The notes beneath the pieces were generated by a model that was not told the DNA's origin, ran no database searches, and worked only from the letters and a program-made list of their open reading frames with translations. Shown in pieces: positions 40,392-46,849 of a DNA stretch of 46,849 nt. The stretch's first letter is position 1; each line of letters starts with the position of its first letter. Made by a program: the position numbers and the translations under genes. Source of the DNA: Haliea sp. E1-2-M8 (GTDB lineage: Bacteria > Pseudomonadota > Gammaproteobacteria > Pseudomonadales > Halieaceae); the NCBI RefSeq assembly GCF_030649675.1, contig NZ_JAUTDR010000024.1:17140-63988 (forward strand), given 5' to 3'.

Positions 40392-40736
40392 ATGCCAAGA
40401 ATCTGGACCTTAATACTGTTTGCGGTGTTGATGGTAGTGCAATCACTATCCATCGCTGCCGACGTATTGCCTGTCCATTCAGACCACGAAAGTCAGGAGC
40501 TGGCAGATATTGCTCCAGGGGATGATTCGAATTACACGGTAGATCCATCTTCGGGCTCAGAGCACAACACACCCCCCAGCCACTGCCATTCCTGCCATTG
40601 CCATGGCTCGCATTTGCTGCTGTCGATGCAGATGCCCACCTTGCCTGCCTGGTCTCCCAATCAGGCTTCACGGTTCTCTACGGCAGACCACCCCTCACCA
40701 CCCATCGCTGGTATTCTCCGCCCTCCTAAAGCATAA
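40392..40736 (+). CDS. Small secreted His/Cys-rich protein of the Czc operon (CzcI-like)
   Basis: This encodes 114 residues. An N-terminal signal (IWTLILFAVLMVVQSLSIAA) should export it. The mature region has a dense metal-binding cluster, HCHSCHCHGSH at 64-74, plus scattered His and acidic residues. Small His-rich periplasmic proteins often precede czcCBA operons (CzcI in Cupriavidus) and are thought to bind or sense zinc, cadmium or cobalt. It lies 65 nt before czcC. I do not recognise a closer family; the role is inferred from the cluster and context. Confidence 0.7.
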   Translation: MPRIWTLILFAVLMVVQSLSIAADVLPVHSDHESQELADIAPGDDSNYTVDPSSGSEHNTPPSHCHSCHCHGSHLLLSMQMPTLPAWSPNQASRFSTADHPSPPIAGILRPPKA

Positions 40737-40801
40737 CCTCACGTTTTCCGGTCCCCCGACCGGCACCAGGATTTTTCAAAAATCTTCTCGTGAGGTGATT
40801 C

Positions 40802-42217
40802 ATGCTCATGCTATTCCGTTATCGACCGGATTCAGGCTCAAACCTGATGCACCGGACAGCGCGCTTATTGATAGGCAGCGTGCTCATTGGCTTTTCCGGG
40901 CTGATCTTTGCCGCGGACCGCGACTACACAACATTGACGTTACCCGAGGCGCTTGCCCGAGTGCTCAGTGACAATCCTGAACTGGCCCACTATCCCTACG
41001 ATGTCCGCGCGGCCGAGGCGCGGGCACTGCAGGCGGGGTTTCGGCCCAACCCGCGGGTTTCACTCGAGGTAGAGAATCTCGCCGGCAGCGGCGAGCTTTC
41101 CGGGATCGACGCCATGGAAACCACCCTGGCACTCAGCCAGGTCATTGAAATGGGCGGTAAACGCCCGCTGCGTCAGGATGTCGGCCAATGGCGTCGCCAA
41201 TCCATTGAGCGCGACTATGAACTTGCCCGCCTGGACGTGTTCTCCACGGCGGCAAGCCGGTACCTGGAGGTGGTGCAAACCCAGAGCCTGCTGGCCTTCG
41301 CCCAGCAAGTCGTCGACTTCACCACCACCGCGGAAGCTGTCGCCCAGAAGCGGTTTGACGCCGGTAGCGCCAGCCGGGCCGAGCTCAGCCGTGCCCGCAC
41401 GGACCTGATGCAAGCGAAACTGGCGGTGAGTACTCTCAAGGTGGGCCTGGCTAACGCCAAGCGTCGCCTGGCGAGCTTGTGGGGGCAGGCCGAGGCGGAT
41501 TTCAGCGGCGTGGAGGCCGAACTCTTCGCCCTGGCCCCGGTTCCTGACTTCAGCAGTATCCAGCTCCAACTGGAACAGGCCCCTCAGCTGCAACGGTTCA
41601 TGACGCTGTCAAGGTTGCGCCAAGCCGAGCTGGACCTGGCCATCGCCCGGGGCCGGCAGGATATCGAGGTAGGCGCCGGTATTCGAAGGTTTGAGGAAAC
41701 CGGGGATACAGGCCTGGTGGTGCAGTTCTCCATGCCCCTTGGCGTCTTCGATCGCAATCAGGGCGACATCACCGCCGCAAGGCAAGACCTTGCAAAACTT
41801 GACCTGGAGGAGAAGGCCACACGGGTAAAAGTCTTCACTGAACTGCGCAATGCCTTCGCCCAGCTGGAACAGGCCCGGGAACGGGTGACCGTGTTGCGAG
41901 AGCAGATTTTGCCCGAGGCGCAACAGGCACTGGCTCTGGTTCAGGATGGCTACGGCGATGGGCGCTTTTCCTACCTGGAACTGGTAGAAGCCCGGCGCCA
42001 ATTGCTGTCCTTCGAAACCGAGGCCGTCACGGCCGCCACCGACTTTCACCAAACCCTTATCACCCTGGAGACCTTGACTGGCCAGCCGCTGACGGGAGAA
42101 CGCGAATCACTGTATCCCCCGAATGCGGCCAATCCTCTCCGGTCTGAACTGCGCCTACCCATGCTCGGTGGCGCCGCTGACCACGCGTCTTTTTTGCAAC
42201 AGGATGAATCAGAATGA
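40802..42217 (+). CDS. czcC: Outer-membrane efflux protein, TolC family (CzcC-type)
   Basis: This encodes 471 residues. GAGGTGA lies 5-6 nt before ATG 40802. A signal segment (LLIGSVLIGFSGLIFAA) is followed by two OEP repeats rich in helical coiled-coil (ARYLEV, LRQAELDLAIARGRQDIEVGAGIRRF, ELRNAFAQLEQARERVTVLREQ). PNPRVSLEVENLAGSGELSG is typical of CzcC. It forms the outer-membrane channel of a tripartite metal pump with the adaptor and RND genes following. Its stop overlaps czcB by 4 nt (ATGA). Confidence 0.92.
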   Translation: MLMLFRYRPDSGSNLMHRTARLLIGSVLIGFSGLIFAADRDYTTLTLPEALARVLSDNPELAHYPYDVRAAEARALQAGFRPNPRVSLEVENLAGSGELSGIDAMETTLALSQVIEMGGKRPLRQDVGQWRRQSIERDYELARLDVFSTAASRYLEVVQTQSLLAFAQQVVDFTTTAEAVAQKRFDAGSASRAELSRARTDLMQAKLAVSTLKVGLANAKRRLASLWGQAEADFSGVEAELFALAPVPDFSSIQLQLEQAPQLQRFMTLSRLRQAELDLAIARGRQDIEVGAGIRRFEETGDTGLVVQFSMPLGVFDRNQGDITAARQDLAKLDLEEKATRVKVFTELRNAFAQLEQARERVTVLREQILPEAQQALALVQDGYGDGRFSYLELVEARRQLLSFETEAVTAATDFHQTLITLETLTGQPLTGERESLYPPNAANPLRSELRLPMLGGAADHASFLQQDESE

Positions 42218-43197
42218 ACAAGCTATTGCGCCATGTAGTTAGTGGATTGTTGATCGTCGCATGGTCACCTTACGGCGCCACTATCGCGACAGCCGCCGCG
42301 GAGGATCACGCCGACGGAGCAGGCGACCATGCCGGAGAAACCACGGATCAAGCCAGTCATGAAGAGACTGAAGAGCCTGAACTGACCTTTAATGCCGGTC
42401 TCTTAAGGGATTTTGGTGGTGAAATCGCCACCGCCGAGGCTGGGGTGATTCTCCAGCAGGTATCACTCCCAGGCGAAGTGAAACTGAACGAGGAAGCCGT
42501 GGCGCATATCACGCCGCGCTTTTCGGCCAAAATCGTCAAGGTACAGGCAAAAACCGGGGACCGGGTAAAAGCTGGAGATATTCTCGCCACCGCAGAAAGC
42601 TCGGAAACACTGTCCCGCTTTGAGCTGAAATCCCTGATCGACGGTGTCGTCATCAAACGCCACGTCACCCTGGGTGAACATCTGGCGGCCGATGATACTG
42701 CCTTCGTTGTTGCTGATCTGTCCACGCTGTGGGTGGATATCGCCCTCTACCCCAAACAGGTGCCACTGGCAAAAACGGGACAGCCCGTGCGGATTAGCAC
42801 CAGCCACGGTCCTGCGCCGGTGGGGGCCCGTCTCGATTATGTCGCTCCCCTGGTGGACGAAGGTACGCGCACAGGCTTGGCGCGGGTTTTCCTCGCCAAT
42901 ACAGACAACAACTGGAAACCGGGCATGTTCGTTGAAGGCAGGATTACCCTGGGTGAATATCCTGCCGCGGTAGTGGTCCCCAAAACCGCCGTCATCGATG
43001 TTGAGGGCAAGCCCACAATATTCGTTCAGCATGACGAAAGCTGGGAACCCCGCAAAGTCGGGTTGGGGCGCGAAGACCGCGACTCCGTGGAAATCCTGGC
43101 GGGGCTGGAAGCGGGCGAACGGTATGTTGCCGCGGGTGGATTCGTGCTCAAGGCACAGCTGCAGAAGAGCGAATTCGAAGCCGGTCACAACCACTAA
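42214..43197 (+). CDS. czcB: RND periplasmic adaptor, heavy-metal type (CzcB)
   Basis: This encodes 327 residues. After a signal sequence the N-terminus is His/Asp-rich (EDHADGAGDHAGETTDQASHEE in parts), a likely metal-collecting region. The barrel-sandwich hybrid is visible in KIVKVQAKTGDRVKAGDILATAES and SLIDGVVIKRHVTLGEHL (in parts), followed by a beta-barrel and the membrane-proximal domain (VVVPKTAVIDVEGKPTIFV). It links CzcC and CzcA in the periplasm. The gene starts inside the czcC stop and ends 15 nt before czcA, so all three are one operon. Confidence 0.92.
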   Translation: MNKLLRHVVSGLLIVAWSPYGATIATAAAEDHADGAGDHAGETTDQASHEETEEPELTFNAGLLRDFGGEIATAEAGVILQQVSLPGEVKLNEEAVAHITPRFSAKIVKVQAKTGDRVKAGDILATAESSETLSRFELKSLIDGVVIKRHVTLGEHLAADDTAFVVADLSTLWVDIALYPKQVPLAKTGQPVRISTSHGPAPVGARLDYVAPLVDEGTRTGLARVFLANTDNNWKPGMFVEGRITLGEYPAAVVVPKTAVIDVEGKPTIFVQHDESWEPRKVGLGREDRDSVEILAGLEAGERYVAAGGFVLKAQLQKSEFEAGHNH

Positions 43198-43212
43198 TCG
43201 CGGAAGAACCGT

Positions 43213-46200
43213 ATGCAAACTCTTATTCGTTTTGCGCTGGAGAACCGACTGTTGGTGGTCGTGATTTCTCTGGCGATGCTTGCCGGCGGTTACTTTGCCT
43301 ATCGCACCCTGCCGGTTGACGCCTACCCGGATATTTCTCCGGCGCTGGTGCAGGTCTTTGTGGAAACCGAAGGCCTTGCGCCTGAGGAGGTGGAAAAATA
43401 CGTCACCTACCCCGTCGAGAGCGCCATGAATGGCCTGCCGCAGCTGGATCACGTGCGCTCGATCTCCAATTTCGGTTTGTCAGTGGTCAACATCTATTTC
43501 GAGGACGGTACTGACATCTACTTTGCCCGCCAATTGGTGGGCGAACGGCTACAGGTGGCGCGGGGGGCTATTCCCGACGGTTTCGGCGAGCCGGTGATGG
43601 GCCCCATCACCACCGGGCTGGGCCAGATTCTGTTCTACGTGCTGGAGGACACCAGCGGGCAATACAGCAACACCGAGCTGCGTGAAACCCAGGACTGGAT
43701 CGTCAAGTTCAACCTGCAAACGGTGAAAGGCGTTACCGAAGTCCTCTCCATCGGCGGTGAGGTCAAGCAATTCCAGGTGCGTATCGACCCCGACGCGCTG
43801 ATCCGCTACGACGTGTCTCTGCCCGCCATCAAGGAGCGCATCGAGGCCAACAATGCCAATGCGGGCGCCCAGTTCATTGTCAAGAACGATGAGGAGTACA
43901 TCGTGCGCTCGGTGGGCCTGGCCACGGATCTGGAGGCCCTGCGCAACATCGTGGTAAAAACCATCGACGGCACCCCGGTTTATCTGCATCAGCTCGCTGA
44001 GCTGGAGATCGGCGGCGAAATCCGGCGTGGCCTCACCACCAAGAACGGTGAAGGCGAAGTCGTTGTGGGCATGGTATTGAAGCTGATCGGCAGCAATACC
44101 TCCCAGGTGATTGCCGCGGTCAAGCAGGAATTGGCCACGATCAACGACAACCTGCCCGCAGGTATCGAGGTGCAGCCCTATTACGACCAGGCGACACTGG
44201 TCAAGGCAGCGGTCAGCACGGTGATCAACGCCCTGCTGCAGGGCATCGTTCTGGTGGCGCTGGTGCTGTTGGCGTTTATGGGCGGCCTCAGGCCCAGCCT
44301 GGTGGTGGCGCTGTCGATTCCTTTTTCCGTCGGCTTCACTTTTCTGGCCATGAAATTTTTCAACATCTCCGCCAACCTGATGTCCCTGGGTGGGATTGCC
44401 ATTGCCATCGGCATGATGGTGGACGGCGCGGTGGTGGTGGTGGAGAACATCGACCGCATGTTACGCGAATCCTCGCCGGACGAATCGCGCATGCACGTGG
44501 TAGCGCGGGCCTGTCAGTCGGTGGCGCGGCCTATTCTGTTTGCGATCAGTATTATCATCATCGTGTTTCTGCCACTGTTTACCCTGCAGGGCGTGGAAGG
44601 TGCCACTTTCCGTCCGCTGGCCTATACGGTTGCGGTGGCCATGCTCGGTTCGCTGCTCTATGCCCTGATCGTGGCGCCAGTGGCCTCGTCTCTGCTGATG
44701 AGACGTCCCAAGACAGACCCTGATAAACCGCGCAAGGACATCATCAGCTTCCTGCTCAAAGGCTACCAGCCACTGGTTCACGCCATGGTTGCCCGGCGTT
44801 GGATAGCGGTGTCTCTCGCTGCCGTGGTGCTGCTTATCGGCATCGTCGTTGCCCCACGTCTGGGTTCGGAGTTTGTGCCGCGCTTCAATGAAGGAGATCT
44901 GCTGATCCGCGCCACCATGGCGCCCTCCATCTCCCTGGAAAAAGCCGAGACCACCATCAATGTATTCGAGCGCCAGTTGCTTGCGGCGTTTCCGGAAGTC
45001 ACCCAGGTGGTGTCGCGCATCGGCCGGGGCGAAGTTGGCGCCCACGCGGACCCGGTGAACAACGCGGAGATTTTCGTCGCCCTTAAACCCCAGGATGAGT
45101 GGCAAAGTGCAGAGACACTGGATGGCCTATACGCGGCCATGAGCGAAAAGTTTGCGAATTTCCCGGGTGCCCAATTTAACTTTACCCAGCCCATTGCCGC
45201 GGCCGTTGATGAACTGCTGACTGGCACCAAGGCTGAACTGGCTGCGAAGTTGTTTGGCGATGACCTCGATGTGCTCGTGGAGAAGGCGCAAGCCATTGAA
45301 CAGGTGATGCGCACTGTCCGCGGTGCCCAGGACGTTCAGCGTGACCAGATCGGCGGTACACCGCAACTGCGCATAACGCTGGACCGGGCTGCAATCGCCC
45401 GTTACGGACTCAATGTCAGCGATGTACAGCGCACCCTGAGCGTCGCTGTGGGTGGCAGCGAGGCCGGACAGGTGTTCGAGGGCATCCGCCGCTTTGACAT
45501 CTACCTGCGCCTTGAGGAAGCCGCGCGCAATCGGGCCGATGTCATCGCCCAGCTGATTATCAAGAACGCCACCGGGCAGCGCATACCTCTGGAAGAACTG
45601 GCCTCCATTAAGGAGGTGGTGGGACCGCGCCAGATCACCCGTGAAAACAATCAGCGCTTTATCACCATCCAGACCAATGTTCGCGATCGGGACATCGGCT
45701 CCTTCGTGGCCGAGGCTGATGCCGCCATTGCGCAGCAAGTGGATTTGCCGCCGGGCTATTTTCTGAAATGGGGCGGGCAGTTCGAACTCCAGCAACAGGC
45801 CAACAAGCGCCTGATGATCGTGGTGCCGATCACCCTGGCCCTGGTGTTCCTGATGCTGTTCGTCAATTTCAGGTCCCTGCGCAACGCCCTGTTGATCATG
45901 CTCAATATCCCGCTGGCGCTGGTGGGCGGTATCGTTGCCCTGTGGCTCAGCGGCCAGAGCCTCTCGGTGCCTGCGTCAGTGGGCTTTATCGCCCTCTTTG
46001 GTATCGCCCTGGAGAATGGGCTGGTATTGGTTAGCTATTTGAATGAACTGGTCAAGGATGGGGTGTCGATTGCCGAAGCGAGTGTGCGGGCGGCCTGTGC
46101 CAGGCTGCGGGCGGTATTTATGACCGCCATCACAACCGCTCTGGGGCTTTTTCCGCTCCTGTTCGCCACCGGCACCGGCAGCGAAGTGCAGCGGCCACTG

Positions 46201-46314
46201 GCCACCGTTGTTGTCGGCGGCTTGGTGACCGCCACTATTCTTACCCTATTGGTTATACCTGCGCTGTATCAATGGTTTGCCGACAAGCCCGACGATATAA
46301 ATGAGCCCCACTAA
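43213..46314 (+). CDS. czcA: Heavy-metal efflux RND transporter (CzcA/CusA family)
   Basis: This encodes 1033 residues, typical of HME-RND pumps. The N-terminal helix is followed by PVDAYPDISPALVQV and the first porter domain. The fourth transmembrane helix carries IAIGMMVDGAVVVVEN, with Asp of the proton-relay (VDGAVV). The second half repeats the layout, with FNEGDLLIRATMAPSISLE near 560 and VGFIALFGIALENGLVLVSYL near 930. It exports divalent cations (Zn, Co, Cd) or monovalent Cu/Ag; the VDGAVV motif favours divalent metals, not proven. It is the inner-membrane engine of the CzcCBA pump. Confidence 0.93.
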   Translation: MQTLIRFALENRLLVVVISLAMLAGGYFAYRTLPVDAYPDISPALVQVFVETEGLAPEEVEKYVTYPVESAMNGLPQLDHVRSISNFGLSVVNIYFEDGTDIYFARQLVGERLQVARGAIPDGFGEPVMGPITTGLGQILFYVLEDTSGQYSNTELRETQDWIVKFNLQTVKGVTEVLSIGGEVKQFQVRIDPDALIRYDVSLPAIKERIEANNANAGAQFIVKNDEEYIVRSVGLATDLEALRNIVVKTIDGTPVYLHQLAELEIGGEIRRGLTTKNGEGEVVVGMVLKLIGSNTSQVIAAVKQELATINDNLPAGIEVQPYYDQATLVKAAVSTVINALLQGIVLVALVLLAFMGGLRPSLVVALSIPFSVGFTFLAMKFFNISANLMSLGGIAIAIGMMVDGAVVVVENIDRMLRESSPDESRMHVVARACQSVARPILFAISIIIIVFLPLFTLQGVEGATFRPLAYTVAVAMLGSLLYALIVAPVASSLLMRRPKTDPDKPRKDIISFLLKGYQPLVHAMVARRWIAVSLAAVVLLIGIVVAPRLGSEFVPRFNEGDLLIRATMAPSISLEKAETTINVFERQLLAAFPEVTQVVSRIGRGEVGAHADPVNNAEIFVALKPQDEWQSAETLDGLYAAMSEKFANFPGAQFNFTQPIAAAVDELLTGTKAELAAKLFGDDLDVLVEKAQAIEQVMRTVRGAQDVQRDQIGGTPQLRITLDRAAIARYGLNVSDVQRTLSVAVGGSEAGQVFEGIRRFDIYLRLEEAARNRADVIAQLIIKNATGQRIPLEELASIKEVVGPRQITRENNQRFITIQTNVRDRDIGSFVAEADAAIAQQVDLPPGYFLKWGGQFELQQQANKRLMIVVPITLALVFLMLFVNFRSLRNALLIMLNIPLALVGGIVALWLSGQSLSVPASVGFIALFGIALENGLVLVSYLNELVKDGVSIAEASVRAACARLRAVFMTAITTALGLFPLLFATGTGSEVQRPLATVVVGGLVTATILTLLVIPALYQWFADKPDDINEPH

Positions 46315-46329
46315 TCCGGAGATACTGTC

Positions 46330-46440
46330 ATGCAAGAAGTCAAAGCCTATATCAAACACCACATCGGGCCTTATCCGACCAAGAAGGAGGCAGAAGTATC
46401 CCTCGCGGAGTTTCTGGAAATTGTGAAGAAAGATGCGTAA
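46330..46440 (+). CDS. 36-residue microprotein downstream of czcA
   Basis: This short frame encodes MQEVKAYIKHHIGPYPTKK followed by EAEVSLAEFLEIVKKDA. GGAGA lies 7 nt before ATG 46330 and the gene begins 15 nt after the czcA stop, so it has real coding features despite its length. It contains a paired His (HH) and amphipathic charged helices. It may be an operon microprotein tied to the pump, or the start of a truncated gene. No family recognised. Confidence 0.55.
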   Translation: MQEVKAYIKHHIGPYPTKKEAEVSLAEFLEIVKKDA

Positions 46441-46772
46441 ACAAAAGCCAGAAGCTTTACCAAGGTTGCCAGAGCACGGCGTGATCGAATATGGCGTAGC
46501 TAAATGGATGCAATACCAGGCCACGCCCAAAGCCCTTATACAGCTGGGGATAGTCCTTTTTCTACCACGCACCACACGAGCTTGATCCAATGAGTCATGA
46601 CCATGTCCATGTGCCCGCCGAGACCAAGGATAAACGCGCCCCGTGGATATCGACACCGATGCCGTGTTTCGGCCCCTGCGCGATCGCACTGTCGGGTCAC
46701 GAAGGCGCAACCCTTGTTGATACCCAGGTAGTCATTCCAGAATCTATGGTAAGTCGTCGGCCAGTTCGCTGA
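46433..46772 (+). other. Gene fragments after the efflux operon, no intact gene recognised
   Basis: Two short frames follow: ATG 46433-46585 (50 residues, MRKQKPEALPRLPEHG...) overlapping the microprotein by 8 nt, and ATG 46590-46772 (60 residues, beginning MSHDHVHVPAETKDKR). The MSHDHVH start is His-rich like many metal-transport proteins, but the rest matches nothing I know. They look like decayed pieces of metal-resistance genes. Low confidence that either is a functional gene. Confidence 0.35.
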
Positions 46773-46780
46773 TATACCCG

Positions 46781-46849
46781 GGTAGTGTCCCGTCAAGTGG
46801 TGTAATTCCGGTCTCCAGATTCATCCCTCAGGCGGCCTCTGGTTGTGCC
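46781..46849. mobile_element. Possible insertion-sequence end, cut by the window
   Basis: GGTAGTGTCCCGTCAAGTGG then TGTAATTCC from 46781 resembles terminal inverted repeats of IS256-type elements, from memory only. Reading leftward from the window end on the minus strand gives AQPEAA followed by a stop (46830-46828), which would fit a transposase C-terminus about 30 nt inside the repeat. The element would continue beyond 46849. Without the missing part this is only a suggestion. Confidence 0.3.

Noticed and set aside
40384-40671. 95-residue minus-strand frame over the His-rich protein
   Set aside because: Antisense to the better supported secreted protein; no signal or domain.
1-46849. tRNA, rRNA or riboswitch
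   Set aside because: No cloverleaf, rRNA core or known riboswitch motif was noticed on either strand by eye; a covariance search could still find one.

Overview
The window is GC-rich, densely coded DNA from a Gram-negative bacterium with lipoproteins, outer-membrane proteins and RND efflux. The gene set points to a gammaproteobacterium, plausibly a marine Halieaceae/Cellvibrionales-type hydrocarbon, lipid or aromatics degrader: a Pseudomonas-like REP palindrome array, a wax-ester synthase, a KstD/KshA steroid-ring pair, a homoprotocatechuate meta-cleavage operon, CzcCBA and two quinoprotein dehydrogenases. That placement is inference from gene content; no rRNA or tRNA gene was seen.

Layout. 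(1) 1-315 is a 57-bp tandem array of paired REP-type palindromes. (2) 401-3552 (+) is a tight run: SnoaL-like protein, PaaI-type thioesterase, and a secreted quinoprotein dehydrogenase with an inserted c-type haem domain. (3) 3586-7335 holds a small secreted coiled-coil protein, a metallo-beta-lactamase (MBL) hydrolase, a 26-bp perfect palindrome that supplies the stop codon of an SDR gene, and an alkylsulfatase-like MBL gene overlapping that SDR. (4) 7587-10493 is a pitrilysin-like M16 lipoprotein protease. (5) 10490-17754 (-) is a long co-directional run: azlC-azlD, WS/DGAT wax-ester synthase, extended SDR, alpha/beta hydrolase, KstD-like flavoprotein and KshA-like Rieske oxygenase. (6) 17874-23507 has an RlmD-like rRNA methyltransferase, two envelope proteins, a small periplasmic protein, an EEP-family membrane protein and a PAP2 phosphatase. 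(7) 23530-29487 has an AsmA-like protein, a membrane-fused aldose dehydrogenase and an EamA transporter. (8) 29544-33834 has a glycosyltransferase fused to a catalytically dead phosphoesterase domain, translationally overlapped with a flippase-like membrane protein, then a corA pseudogene and a tiny lipoprotein.

(9) 33928-40082 is a complete lower homoprotocatechuate pathway. hpaE, a LigA/LigB-type extradiol dioxygenase, hpaF, hpaH and hpaI run leftward from a compact promoter region; hpaG and the MarR-type regulator hpaR run rightward. Two palindromes sit on or beside the two predicted promoters, which suggests HpaR autorepression and pathway control. The ring is cleaved by the LigAB pair, oxidised by HpaE, isomerised by HpaF, decarboxylated by HpaG, hydrated by HpaH and split by HpaI. 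HpaF lacks its usual catalytic N-terminal proline. (10) 40392-46440 is a heavy-metal efflux operon: a His/Cys-rich secreted protein, CzcC, CzcB, CzcA and a 36-residue microprotein. The right edge, after 46440, looks like gene debris followed by a possible insertion-sequence end cut by the window.

The most unusual items are the pseudo-phosphoesterase/glycosyltransferase fusion with its overlapping flippase-like partner, the Pro-to-Ala HpaF, the REP array, the internally deleted corA, and the possible steroid/lipid-conjugate cluster at 5222-16714.
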